A stretch of DNA of 64,000 nucleotides from Malonomonas sp036526255 (GTDB lineage: Bacteria > Desulfobacterota > Desulfuromonadia > Desulfuromonadales > Geopsychrobacteraceae), in the NCBI GenBank assembly GCA_036526255.1, contig DATCYW010000013.1, forward strand, positions 1-64,000, in the 5' to 3' direction. Positions 35,701 through 43,917 of this stretch are shown one piece after another. The notes under the pieces are model-generated. The model did not search any database. It had not been told where the DNA came from and saw nothing but the letters and a program-made list of their open reading frames with translations. The position numbers and the translations under genes were made by a program. The first letter of the stretch is position 1; the number at the start of each line of letters is the position of its first letter.

Positions 35701-37507
35701 GACGGATCGCAAAACTCTTGATGTAAACCCGTCCCTCTGCGATATCGAGAGTGAAATCCACCTCCTCAATCACACAAAGATCAAGGTTCTCCAGAAACGG
35801 CATCAAGTCGTTCAGGAAGCTCTTTTTCAAGCTGTAGTATTGCAGGCGGTAGAAATCATCCCGCTCGTGAAATGGGCCCCACAGATCGAACCGATCCTGT
35901 TTATCGCGCAACATGACTTCAATATTGCGCACATCACGCACTGCAAAACGCGGATGATTCCGTGAACGATAATCACTGTGGAAGGCTTTGCTGTAGCGTT
36001 CCCAGACATCGAAGGAATCGGCGAGATAGTTCTTTTCGAGCAGATCACGAAACTTCAGCTTCCAGGGCAGCGCCAACCGGGTTAGACCTTGTTCAAGTTG
36101 CAACAGTTCAATTTTGACCTGTTTGGTCTTCAAACGAAGGTTGAAATGTAGGCTTAAATAATCGGTCGACAGGTGAATCATTTTAGATTCAATGGCGGTC
36201 GCTTTGAAATACCGACGCAAATAGGTTTCCATGCGCAGGATATGTTCTGGTGAGTAAAATTCTTTCGGCAGAATCAGCAGCAGTGTCAGGTTAGCTGATG
36301 ACATGCTCGGTGCGACAACTACCTTGACGCCCGCCTGACGGTGCATCTGGGTGAACGAGCGCATCATTCGCCGCAGCTCGTCGTCCCCCATCAGGAACAG
36401 TTCAACTTTGGGGAAGGTATTAAATATCTGAATCGTTTTGCGATAGTTATGGCTGTCGTGCGGGATATTCAACTGCTGCTGGGCAGTTTCAATCCGCTTG
36501 CGCAGCGCCGGGATGGTGAAGCTGTTTTCGTCCACACTTTGCTGGGTGTAAAATCCCCAGAAGGCATGTTCGCGATAGCCACCATCGGCAAGATTTTCCC
36601 GAAATCCAAGATAGGTCAGACGCTCAAAACGATGCAATGGGCAACGCAGTTCGGTTTTCTCCAGCGCGACATCCCCACCGTGACGCAGCATCTCGGCAAT
36701 CAGCGGAGTTTCCAACGGCACCGGTGCGACGTTGACAGAAAATAGCTGATCGTAAAACTCGCTTAACCCGAGGGCGCAATCCGTCTCTTCGTTGATAACC
36801 CCCTCGGCGTCTGCGTTCTCATGGCGGTAGCAACGACTGGCGACAGGGATAAAATTATCCTTTTGCAACCAGGCAAACAGATCGACATATTTCGCAAGGT
36901 TTTCAATACGCCCTAAATTATCAATCCGCTGCAGTGTCTTCGCGCGATCGCGGTTGATTATCAGTGCAACACTGATGATTTTTTCAACGCCCTTTATAAT
37001 TTCCTGCAGCATCCGGTTCGGCAACTGCTCCAGCTCAATCCAGATGAACGATTCCTGCGGCAGTGACGGTACGCCTTCTGCTATCTGCTGAACCCGACCA
37101 TTGACACGTTCTACTGCCAGAATCGGATGGCAGATAACCCGAAAATGTAACGAGCGACGATGGAGATATTCCTGAACAGAAGAAAAGATATGATTTGCGT
37201 CCGGGGCGTTACAGCAGAGAAAATAGTGCCCTGGGTTCTGTTGCGGCAGCAGGGCAACCTTTACCTCTGTATCACGCTGCAAGAGAAAATCTCCTGCCTG
37301 ACGCAAGTTTGCAACAACCTGTTCTATTTCAATAGAGGCGATGAAGTTTTCCGGGATTTGCTGACGTAAGATTTCTCCGAGACTGACATAGGCCGAGACA
37401 GCCTCGCTCACTCCCTGTTTAAGCAGCTCCTGCTCCAGAATTTCTGGCTGCAATGTCGGGTCTTCACTCCCGGACAAACTGCCACCACGTGCGACCAATA
37501 CTTTCAT
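32744..37507 (-). CDS. Large NAD-specific glutamate dehydrogenase (GdhB type)
   Basis: A 1587-residue enzyme, the normal size of the large bacterial NAD-glutamate dehydrogenases. The catalytic core lies near residues 750-1200 with GGIRWSDRPDDFRTEVLGLV, AVIVPVGSKGGF and GIGDMSGDVFGNGM. Long N- and C-terminal extensions flank it. It oxidises glutamate to 2-oxoglutarate and ammonium. I chose ATG 37507, with GGGAG about 8 bases upstream; a more upstream start would add 12 weak residues. It is a single-gene unit with its own terminator. Confidence 0.94.
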   Translation of the reverse strand: MKVLVARGGSLSGSEDPTLQPEILEQELLKQGVSEAVSAYVSLGEILRQQIPENFIASIEIEQVVANLRQAGDFLLQRDTEVKVALLPQQNPGHYFLCCNAPDANHIFSSVQEYLHRRSLHFRVICHPILAVERVNGRVQQIAEGVPSLPQESFIWIELEQLPNRMLQEIIKGVEKIISVALIINRDRAKTLQRIDNLGRIENLAKYVDLFAWLQKDNFIPVASRCYRHENADAEGVINEETDCALGLSEFYDQLFSVNVAPVPLETPLIAEMLRHGGDVALEKTELRCPLHRFERLTYLGFRENLADGGYREHAFWGFYTQQSVDENSFTIPALRKRIETAQQQLNIPHDSHNYRKTIQIFNTFPKVELFLMGDDELRRMMRSFTQMHRQAGVKVVVAPSMSSANLTLLLILPKEFYSPEHILRMETYLRRYFKATAIESKMIHLSTDYLSLHFNLRLKTKQVKIELLQLEQGLTRLALPWKLKFRDLLEKNYLADSFDVWERYSKAFHSDYRSRNHPRFAVRDVRNIEVMLRDKQDRFDLWGPFHERDDFYRLQYYSLKKSFLNDLMPFLENLDLCVIEEVDFTLDIAEGRVYIKSFAIRPNSKESLPFKQIKSVLLETLQVMNSKEVENDYLHRLLPLTGLSWRQIDVFRGYRNYYFQLGAPFTKRRVAYALIHNAKVASLLYHYFEGRFKPAEEWADAMTRELEVLSPVRQQLAEALEEVSDNNEDKILRTLFNLIDSTVRTNFFIRCEQDDYFFSFKVSSLGVIDMPAPRPLYEVYVHSATMEGLHLRGGKVARGGIRWSDRPDDFRTEVLGLVKAQTTKNAVIVPVGSKGGFITKRSSPDRERMGEIVKAAYVTLMRGLLDLTDNRTAEGVVRPQGIVAYDDQDSYLVVAADKGTAHLPDTANAVSQSYGFWLDDAFASGGSHGYDHKKLGITARGAWESVKRLFREQGHDTQTQPFTVVGIGDMSGDVFGNGMLLSRKIKLLAAFDHRHIFLDPNPDTEVSYQERERLFKLPRSSWEDYNKELISAGGGIYSRQLKEIPISPQVAEWLGIRQGSLDVPGLLRLLLKAKVDLLWNGGIGTYVKASTESNDDAGDRANDALRLDALELRARVVGEGGNLGMTQLGRIEYALNGGLLNTDAIDNSAGVDSSDHEVNLKILLQLLRQEGRVKSLDEGYKLLEEIKETVCQDVLANNYTQTLSISLDEIRCQRDVEPYLEQMDRLGNSGLLDRRGEFLPSRKEVSNRQPNRLVRPELSVLLAYSKMFLYRALLDSELPDNKIVNQLLFDYFPEEVYERYGELLKRHPLAKEIAATMLTNRVVDQAGSTFCQTVSRLAGQSQVAVANAYIVFDGLLGGASLRKAVFALDNKIPSSDQYQLLMKLEEVLRSFCLFALGNGMALPEAEEDLQRIEQQLAQYSAMLSEVLPANSWQNCQQERDRLTASGLPEEFALKYAALDYLADFLPLICMVQQSGQNLEQLAKLKVLVDEKVAVSAVLKLLQQVPMRDSWDRRARESLLGSLHSVVVRLVQAVASEAADHPQSYFAKRRQKLRTFEDLRRSLLAESPQNFHPFTVLLRSLESLLAE

Positions 37508-37641
37508 CCAAAACTCCCTTTTTTTTCGGATATGTACAGTCAATATAAAAGGCGTACATCCCGCTCAAAAGCGACCGGGACGCAAGAGTTCTAAATGATA
37601 GTCCATGGTATAGGGGTTAGCAAGGTCAGATTAGTTATCTA

Positions 37642-38439
37642 TTAATTTTTCTGCGGAACAAACAAGGATTTAGTCAGACGGGAAAAATCATCGAGCGACA
37701 GGGTCTCACCGCGGCGACCGGGGGAAATCTCTGCGGACTGCAGGGCCGAGTCAATTTCCGCCGCAGAAAAGTTAGCTGCTAGCAGGCTATTTCGCAGCGT
37801 TTTTCTGCGTTGCGTAAAGGCTGCTTTGACGACCCGACGAAAAAAACGCTCGTCGATCGGATCGACACGCGGAGCCGCTAAGGGCTTGAAATTGAGGACG
37901 ATGGAATCGACTTTGGGGGGTGGGGTGAAAGCTTCAGGCTTAACCAGAGTAACAACGCTGATGTCGTACCAGAGCTGACAAAGAACCGAGAGGATACCGT
38001 AATCACGACCGCCAGGTTCAGCGACCAGACGCTCACCAACTTCGCGTTGGAACATCAGGACCATGCGCTGAAAATGGTTACGATTGTCGAGAAACTTGAA
38101 AACGATTTGACTGGAGATATTGTAGGGCAGATTTGCCACCAGTGTGTAGGGCGGTCGCGGCAGACATTCATCCCAGTCAAGCTTGAGAACATCTCCAGCG
38201 TGCACTGTCAATCGGTCATCCCGACGGGCTTCCAGGCGCTCAATCAAATCGCGATCGATCTCCATAACATGAACGTGAACCGCCGCGGGCAATAACTGGT
38301 CGGTCAGAACCCCGAGGCCAGGCCCTATTTCAACCACTTCCTGCGCTGGATCGAGGCGTGCTGCAGCAACAATCTTGTCGATGATATTCCGATCGTTCAG
38401 AAAGTGCTGTCCGAAACGTTTTTTCGTTTGATAACTCAT
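37642..38439 (-). CDS. rsmA: 16S rRNA dimethyladenosine transferase RsmA (KsgA)
   Basis: A 265-residue methyltransferase that dimethylates two adjacent adenosines near the 3' end of 16S rRNA. N-terminal KKRFGQHFLND, SAM motif VEIGPGLGVLTDQLL and catalytic NLPYNISS are all present. The gene is followed by a spacer before the large dehydrogenase promoter and preceded by a DUF2062 gene 6 bases away. Confidence 0.95.
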   Translation of the reverse strand: MSYQTKKRFGQHFLNDRNIIDKIVAAARLDPAQEVVEIGPGLGVLTDQLLPAAVHVHVMEIDRDLIERLEARRDDRLTVHAGDVLKLDWDECLPRPPYTLVANLPYNISSQIVFKFLDNRNHFQRMVLMFQREVGERLVAEPGGRDYGILSVLCQLWYDISVVTLVKPEAFTPPPKVDSIVLNFKPLAAPRVDPIDERFFRRVVKAAFTQRRKTLRNSLLAANFSAAEIDSALQSAEISPGRRGETLSLDDFSRLTKSLFVPQKN

Positions 38440-38445
38440 AACAAC

Positions 38446-38934
38446 TTAATCTCTATCTGCGTTACGCCGTCTCGGCCAGCGCGGAACACGCCATTGGCGA
38501 AGACTCGGAATAAAGCGCACAGTCAGTGCATAACCAATAATGGCCACCGGTATGCCCAGCAACAGACTGCCGACACAGAGTGGCGCAGCAACCTGCCAAC
38601 CAAGCCCGGAAAGGGCCTCATAATTAAACTGAACACTGACATCCGGATGCGGCAAACCCATCACCAGTCGACCGACTTCGTATTCCATCCCGTAAATGAT
38701 CGGGGCAGTCACAGGATTGGTACACCAGACCCCGACCACCGCAGCAATTTTGTTCTGGCGCAATAAAAAGGCAAAAATAAGGGCCAGAAACATCTGAATG
38801 CCAAAAGTCGGCGTCATGCCGATGAACAATCCCAGGGCCATTCCACGACCGGCGGCATCTGGTTCAGCTTGCAGGCGAACCAGCCGGATCATGTGCAATT
38901 TGAATTGCCTGAAAAAGTTCCAACGACGCCACAT
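38446..38934 (-). CDS. DUF2062 membrane protein
   Basis: A 162-residue protein with about three hydrophobic segments (GMALGLFIGMTPTFGIQMFL, then GVWCTNPVTAPIIYGMEYEVG). The TPTFGIQ and NPVTAP motifs define DUF2062, a conserved inner-membrane family of unknown function. It sits 9 bases after tsaD and 6 before rsmA in an operon of RNA-modification genes. Confidence 0.85.
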   Translation of the reverse strand: MWRRWNFFRQFKLHMIRLVRLQAEPDAAGRGMALGLFIGMTPTFGIQMFLALIFAFLLRQNKIAAVVGVWCTNPVTAPIIYGMEYEVGRLVMGLPHPDVSVQFNYEALSGLGWQVAAPLCVGSLLLGIPVAIIGYALTVRFIPSLRQWRVPRWPRRRNADRD

Positions 38935-38943
38935 AGGAAAACT

Positions 38944-39963
38944 CTAGGAAAAGTTAGCAGCCTGCTCCAGCGGCCAACTGGAGACGGCATTCAGATCAAG
39001 GCCTGAACGCAGCCCCTGTGACAGGTAGTGATCTCCGGCAACTGCCAGCATGGCGGCATTATCGGCACAGAGTATCGGCGCCGGAAAATGCACTTCAAGG
39101 CCATGTCGCGTTGCAAGTTCGGCGAACCGACGCCGAAGCCCGCTGTTACAGGCAACACCGCCGGCGATAACAATGCGCTGAAGATTTTCCTGTTCTGCTG
39201 CACGCAGTGTTTTCTGGGTAACAACATCGACCACTGCCGTTTGAAAAGCTGCGCAGATCTGCGCGATATGTTCATCATCCGGGGCAGAATCGAGGCCATT
39301 CAGGTAATTGAGAACCGAAGTTTTCATCCCTGAGAAGCTGAAATCAAGATTCTTTTTTTTCAGCATCGGTCGAGCAAAAACGATCCCGTCACCGTCACTT
39401 TTGGCAGCAAGCTTATCGATGACCGGTCCGCCCGGATAAGGCAGACCAAGCATCTTTGCTACCTTGTCAAAGGCTTCTCCGGCAGCGTCATCGACCGTAC
39501 GGCCGAGCAATCGGTACTGACCGATGCCGTCCACCCGAAACAGGTGGGTATGCCCACCTGAAATCGCCGCCGCCAGAAACGGATATTCGACCTGTTTTTC
39601 CAGCTGGATCGCAAGAATATGCCCTTCGATATGATGCACCCCGACCAATGGAATCTGCCGCGCATAAGCGTAGGACTTGGCAAATGACATCCCGACCAGC
39701 AGCGCACCGACCAGACCCGGGCCACGAGTGACAACGACGCCGTCTAAGTCGCGGCCTGTGACTCCGGCTTTTTTCAGCGCCTCCGCTACCAGCGGATTGA
39801 TGACTTCAAGGTGCCGGCGCGAAGCCAGTTCGGGCACAACGCCACCGTAAACCGCGTGCAGATCGATCTGCGATGCGATCAGGTTGGAGAGAATTTCACG
39901 GCCGTCACGTACAACTGCGACGGCCGTTTCATCACAGGAACTTTCCAGCGCAAGCAATAACAT
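38944..39963 (-). CDS. tsaD: tRNA N6-adenosine threonylcarbamoyltransferase TsaD
   Basis: A 339-residue ASKHA-fold protein, catalytic subunit for t6A37 synthesis. It shows LALESSCDETAVAV, the metal site HHIEGHILA, and AISGGHTHLF. I chose ATG 39963; a TTG two codons upstream is less likely. It is 15 bases after the PhoH gene and is ordinary in length. Confidence 0.95.
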   Translation of the reverse strand: MLLLALESSCDETAVAVVRDGREILSNLIASQIDLHAVYGGVVPELASRRHLEVINPLVAEALKKAGVTGRDLDGVVVTRGPGLVGALLVGMSFAKSYAYARQIPLVGVHHIEGHILAIQLEKQVEYPFLAAAISGGHTHLFRVDGIGQYRLLGRTVDDAAGEAFDKVAKMLGLPYPGGPVIDKLAAKSDGDGIVFARPMLKKKNLDFSFSGMKTSVLNYLNGLDSAPDDEHIAQICAAFQTAVVDVVTQKTLRAAEQENLQRIVIAGGVACNSGLRRRFAELATRHGLEVHFPAPILCADNAAMLAVAGDHYLSQGLRSGLDLNAVSSWPLEQAANFS

Positions 39964-39978
39964 AGGCAAGGTTTCTTC

Positions 39979-41295
39979 TTACAACAGGTTAGCAGCCAGT
40001 TCGGCAAGAGATGAGCGCTCACCCTTACTGAGGGTCATATGACCGGCAATCTCCTGCCCTTTTAAACGTTCAACAGCGTAGGTCAGACCATTACTCGACG
40101 AATCGACATAGGGGTTATCGATCTGGTACGGGTCGCCTGTCAAGACAATCTTGGTCCCCTCCCCGGCGCGGGTGATAATCGTCTTGATTTCGTGCGGGGT
40201 CAGATTCTGCGCTTCATCGACGATCATATACTGGCGAGGGATGGAGCGACCACGGATGTAAGTCAGGGGCTCAATCTCCATCAGGCCGAGATCGATCAGT
40301 TCGCGATAGCCGCGCTTACGTTTGCCGCCTTCGTCAAAACTGGAAAGCAGCAGTTCAACGTTGTCAAAGATCGGCTGCATCCAGGGAGCCAGTTTCTCCT
40401 CGATATCCCCCGGCAGAAAACCGAGATCCCGCCCCATCGGAAAGACCGGACGAGAGACCAACAGACGGCTGTAGACACTTTCGTCGGCAGTTTTCAATAA
40501 TCCGGCAGCAATCGCCAGCAATGTCTTTCCGGTGCCGGCCTTACCGACCAGCGAAACCAGTTGAATGTCATCGTTGAGCAGCAGATCAAAAGCAAACTGC
40601 TGCTCACGGTTGCGCGGATGGATACCCCAGACGCCGTTCTTCGGCACCCGGATCAGCGGTAATAATTGCCTTGTTAACGCATTGTAGCGACCGATCGCCG
40701 AATGTGAGGGATTGGTCTCATCGATCAGGGTAATCCCCTGATTAGCGTTGAATTCACCCTGCAGTTCCAGGGAGCCGGTTTCGTAAAAACTGTCAACCAC
40801 TTCACGTCCAACCTGCAACTGTGTGGTGCCGGTGTAGAGATCATCGACTGAAATCTTGTCGTTCTGATAATCCTGAGCGATCATACCGATGGTGTCGGCC
40901 TTGATGCGCAGGTTGATGTCTTTGGTGATAAAAATCACCGAACCTTCCGGCAAGGTTTCCTGCAGATCTTTCGCCACCGCCAGAATGCGATTATCCCCCT
41001 GATCGACCTGCAACTCAGGTGGTAATTTCTGCAGAAATTCTTCGCGATAAATGGCAACTTTGAACGTCCCGCCATTCTCAAGCGAAATCCCTTCGACCAG
41101 TTTCGATCGGTTGCGGAAGCCGTCAATCTCACGTGAAATCTGTCGGGCGTTGCGACCGGTTTCGCTCTGCTCTTTTTTAAACCGGTCGATCTCCTCGAAA
41201 ACCGTCAGCGGGACAATGACGGTATTATCCTGAAATTTGTAAATAGCTTGGGGATCATGAAGTAATACATTGGTATCAAGCACGTATGTTTTCAT
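39979..41295 (-). CDS. PhoH family protein with N-terminal PIN domain
   Basis: A 438-residue fusion. A PIN-like nuclease domain (residues 1-140, YVLDTNVLLHDPQAIYKF) is joined to a PhoH ATPase (LVGKAGTGKTLLAIAAGLL, MIVDEAQNLTPHEIKTIITR). The PIN-PhoH (PhoH2-like) proteins unwind and cut RNA. ATG 41295 is the first codon. The combination is standard for this family. Confidence 0.92.
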   Translation of the reverse strand: MKTYVLDTNVLLHDPQAIYKFQDNTVIVPLTVFEEIDRFKKEQSETGRNARQISREIDGFRNRSKLVEGISLENGGTFKVAIYREEFLQKLPPELQVDQGDNRILAVAKDLQETLPEGSVIFITKDINLRIKADTIGMIAQDYQNDKISVDDLYTGTTQLQVGREVVDSFYETGSLELQGEFNANQGITLIDETNPSHSAIGRYNALTRQLLPLIRVPKNGVWGIHPRNREQQFAFDLLLNDDIQLVSLVGKAGTGKTLLAIAAGLLKTADESVYSRLLVSRPVFPMGRDLGFLPGDIEEKLAPWMQPIFDNVELLLSSFDEGGKRKRGYRELIDLGLMEIEPLTYIRGRSIPRQYMIVDEAQNLTPHEIKTIITRAGEGTKIVLTGDPYQIDNPYVDSSSNGLTYAVERLKGQEIAGHMTLSKGERSSLAELAANLL

Positions 41296-41350
41296 AGCAT
41301 GGCATCCTTCAATCTAAGGGTTTCAGTGAGATAACCGGTCAGTTAATAAC

Positions 41351-41620
41351 TTAACGATCGTATGAACTGACGAGCAACCCGTCTGCTGTTGCCAGAATCT
41401 TCACGTAAACGGGGCGTGAACCTTCCTGGGCTTTGAGGACGACCTCGCCTTCCATATTGAGCGCGTTCAGAATCTGCTCCGGCGATTCGTCGATAACAAA
41501 TTTTTGATAAACGCCCGTACCAAACAGAACTTTACGGGTAACAATTTTTTCCGGCGGGAGCGAACAGGAGACCAGCAGAGTAAAGACAACAAAAAGGGAT
41601 AATCGCTGCAGCAATTTCAT
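41351..41620 (-). CDS. Small lipoprotein of unknown function
   Basis: An 89-residue protein with a lipoprotein signal (LSLFVVFTLLVSCSLPP, lipobox VSC). The mature part resembles no family I know. ATG 41620 has CAGGAGAC upstream. It follows the class V aminotransferase gene by 23 bases and may belong to the GeoRSP operon. Confidence 0.7.
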   Translation of the reverse strand: MKLLQRLSLFVVFTLLVSCSLPPEKIVTRKVLFGTGVYQKFVIDESPEQILNALNMEGEVVLKAQEGSRPVYVKILATADGLLVSSYDR

Positions 41621-41643
41621 GATGAGTCTCCTGAGGATACGAG

Positions 41644-42795
41644 TCAGTTTGCGGCGATCTTAGCTATGGCCGCAAGGAAAAGCTCGATCTCTTCGTCGGT
41701 CGTGAAATAACCGGGACTGACCCGGACGGTGCCGATGGGATAAGTACCGATGGTTTTATGTGCGTCCGGCGCGCAGTGAAGACCGACCCGAACTGCGATA
41801 TTGTGTTGCTGATCGAGTTTGAATCCGACTTCGGCAGGATCGCAACCATCCAGATTGAAGGCTATCGCCCCACCCCGCAAGCGGATATCGGTGGGTCCAT
41901 AGACTTGAACCCGATCGATCGCTACCAGTCCCTGCACGAGATTTTTAACCAGGCAGGATTCACGTCGACTGACGGTCTCGATTCCGGTCGCCTGCAGAAA
42001 AGTCACGGCAGCACGTAAACCCGCCAACGCTGGAGCGTTCAGAGTGCCACATTCCAACCGTTCCGGCAACGCCTGCGGCGGAAGATCTGAATGTGAATTG
42101 GCCCCGGTGCCACCATAGATCAACGGCGTTAACTGCAGTCCGCTACGACTGTAAAGAAATCCGGTCCCCTGTGGCCCGAGTAAACCCTTGTGACCCGGCG
42201 CAGCGAACAGATCGACCGACAGAGACTGAAAATCAAGCGGAAAGCAGCCGACACTTTGCGAACCGTCAACCATAAACAGGATGCCCTGTTCACGGCACCA
42301 ATGACCGAGCGCATCAATCGGTTGCAGAGCCCCATAAACGTTGGAACAGTGATTCACCAGCAACAACCGCGTCGGTTCTTTCAGGCAGGCTTGCTGCAGC
42401 GCCTCGGCGGCAACAATACCGGTGAGTGGGTCGGCACTGACTTTTTCGACCTTGACACCACGATCCTGCAACGCCCGCAGCGGTCTGGCCACGGCATTGT
42501 GCTCAAGACTGGTTGTCACCACCCGATCGCCAGAAACCAGCAGACCGAAGAGTGCCTGATTGATTGCTGCGGTCGCGTTCGGGGTAAAAATGAACTGTTC
42601 AGAATCGGCGACATTGAAAAAATCAGCCAACAGCTCGCGGGTTTCAAAAACCTGGCGTTCAGCCGAAAGAGCCTGCTGATAACCACCACGTCCAGGGCTC
42701 GCACCTGAGCGCAACGCCGCATCTACGGCACGATAGACGCTTTCCGGTTTCGGATGGCTGGTCGCAGCATTATCAAGGTAGATCGGCTTATTCAT
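41644..42795 (-). CDS. Cysteine desulfurase-like class V aminotransferase
   Basis: A 383-residue PLP enzyme (IYLDNAATSHPKPESVYRAVD at the start, VDGSQSVGCFPLDFQ and AAPGHKGLLGPQGTGF for the cofactor lysine). It fits the cysteine desulfurase family often found with selenium or sulfur genes rather than the nifS at 60186-61397. It may release sulfur or selenium from cysteine or selenocysteine. The position just after the GeoRSP SPASM gene and the YedE gene in the same run points to a Se/S theme (inference). Confidence 0.85.
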   Translation of the reverse strand: MNKPIYLDNAATSHPKPESVYRAVDAALRSGASPGRGGYQQALSAERQVFETRELLADFFNVADSEQFIFTPNATAAINQALFGLLVSGDRVVTTSLEHNAVARPLRALQDRGVKVEKVSADPLTGIVAAEALQQACLKEPTRLLLVNHCSNVYGALQPIDALGHWCREQGILFMVDGSQSVGCFPLDFQSLSVDLFAAPGHKGLLGPQGTGFLYSRSGLQLTPLIYGGTGANSHSDLPPQALPERLECGTLNAPALAGLRAAVTFLQATGIETVSRRESCLVKNLVQGLVAIDRVQVYGPTDIRLRGGAIAFNLDGCDPAEVGFKLDQQHNIAVRVGLHCAPDAHKTIGTYPIGTVRVSPGYFTTDEEIELFLAAIAKIAAN

Positions 42796-42810
42796 TCTTT
42801 TCGGGATCTT

Positions 42811-43758
42811 TCAGCGTCGGTCGGCACAAAGCAGGTCACGACCCAGGCCGTCGTTACGACAGAAGGTTGCAAGGCCGCGGCAGCCACCAAAACAGATAGA
42901 GTAATCACGGCAATCGTCACAACCAACCGGAACGAAATCTATCTGCTGCCTGACGTCCAGACGCGCTCTGGTCTGCCATAAATCGAGAAGATTGTCGCTT
43001 AACATGTTTCCAAGGGGTTGCGGCCATGACGAGCAGGGTAATAACTGACCTTGAGCATTGATATGCCCAAGGCTGTTCGCGGCCTGACATCCACCATATT
43101 CGATTCTCTCGCCACCACACAAGGGCTGCAGCAGTTCCCAGAGAAACAGGTCATGTACTTCCAACTGTAAGGCGTTTTTCTGCGGACATCCCGATTGAGT
43201 CAGAAGTGCAGAAAACTGCTTCAAGTCACCGCAATCAGGCAAAAACCTGCCTGCGAAAGCTTCAGAACTAACATCGATTTTCTGGTTTGGCAACTTAAAA
43301 CGGGTCACCCCGTTCTGTTCACAAAATTCAATAAAATCAAGGATCAAAGGCAATTGACCGGATCGGGGAAGCCACAACAGCGATGGTGCAAACCTTAAAC
43401 TTCTAAGCTGCTGAATTTGGGCTGAAAGCTTCAGCCGATCCAGGCGGTTGCCTGCAACGCTGCCTGCACCATCTAAAAACAGGTTCACTTCCCTGGGCAA
43501 CTCGTCCAGTCGACTGAACTGCTGCGTATCGCCATCAGTTACCAGTGAAACTTGACAGCCACCATCCAACAGAACCTGCACAACCTGAAGGATTGCCGGA
43601 TGATTCAGCGGACGATTATCCAGAGTCACGAAAAACACTCCGGATTCGGTCAGATCTGTCGCGATTTTAAGTAATTGTGTTGAAGTGAGGCACGCATCTG
43701 TCGCTGATAAAAGATCCCAACTGACCCGCAACGGTGCATCAAGAAGATCAACGGCCAT
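42811..43758 (-). CDS. GeoRSP system SPASM-domain protein (no catalytic Cx3Cx2C)
   Basis: A 315-residue protein with a radical SAM-like barrel that lacks the Cx3Cx2C motif near its N-terminus (RVSWDLLSATDACLTSTQLL). Its C-terminal SPASM domain keeps CSSW, CDDC, CFGGC and FC. This matches the SPASM partner of GeoRSP peptide clusters, probably a non-catalytic helper of the maturase at 43918-44922. It is 59 bases after the precursor peptide gene, beyond a strong hairpin. The role is inferred. Confidence 0.82.
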   Translation of the reverse strand: MAVDLLDAPLRVSWDLLSATDACLTSTQLLKIATDLTESGVFFVTLDNRPLNHPAILQVVQVLLDGGCQVSLVTDGDTQQFSRLDELPREVNLFLDGAGSVAGNRLDRLKLSAQIQQLRSLRFAPSLLWLPRSGQLPLILDFIEFCEQNGVTRFKLPNQKIDVSSEAFAGRFLPDCGDLKQFSALLTQSGCPQKNALQLEVHDLFLWELLQPLCGGERIEYGGCQAANSLGHINAQGQLLPCSSWPQPLGNMLSDNLLDLWQTRARLDVRQQIDFVPVGCDDCRDYSICFGGCRGLATFCRNDGLGRDLLCADRR

Positions 43759-43781
43759 GATTTAATTCTCTTGAAATGAAA

Positions 43782-43812
43782 TTGGGGGGGGGCAGTAGCT
43801 GCCCCCCCCCAA
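43782..43812 (-). terminator. Strong G/C-tract hairpin after the GeoRSP precursor gene
   Basis: TTGGGGGGGGGCAG and CTGCCCCCCCCCAA form a 14-bp perfect stem with a 3-base loop. On the minus strand, TTTCATTTC follows. It lies just after the peptide stop and before the SPASM gene. It probably causes partial termination or RNA protection so that peptide is made in excess over the downstream protein. Confidence 0.75.
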
Positions 43813-43816
43813 AGTT

Positions 43817-43873
43817 TTAGCAGGGGTGAACGTTGGAAGACCCAACCACCCGGGGTTTCATGTACTTCTTCAT
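43817..43873 (-). CDS. GeoRSP precursor peptide (18 residues)
   Basis: The frame MKKYMKPRVVGSSNVHPC starts at ATG 43873, with a GGAGGTGA ribosome site 7 bases upstream, and ends in TAA. It lies between the radical SAM maturase and the SPASM protein genes, where precursor peptides of this system are expected. The terminal HPC is encoded by TGC, so it is not selenocysteine in this genome. Small size means most annotation programs would skip it. The modification is unknown. Confidence 0.85.
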   Translation of the reverse strand: MKKYMKPRVVGSSNVHPC

Positions 43874-43917
43874 GCTGTCACCTCCATCGTCTAGGGTTAA
43901 ACTACCTGTTCTGCGCA

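Noticed and set aside
43817..43873. Selenocysteine at the end of the GeoRSP peptide
   Set aside because: The last codon is TGC followed by TAA, so this copy ends in ordinary cysteine.
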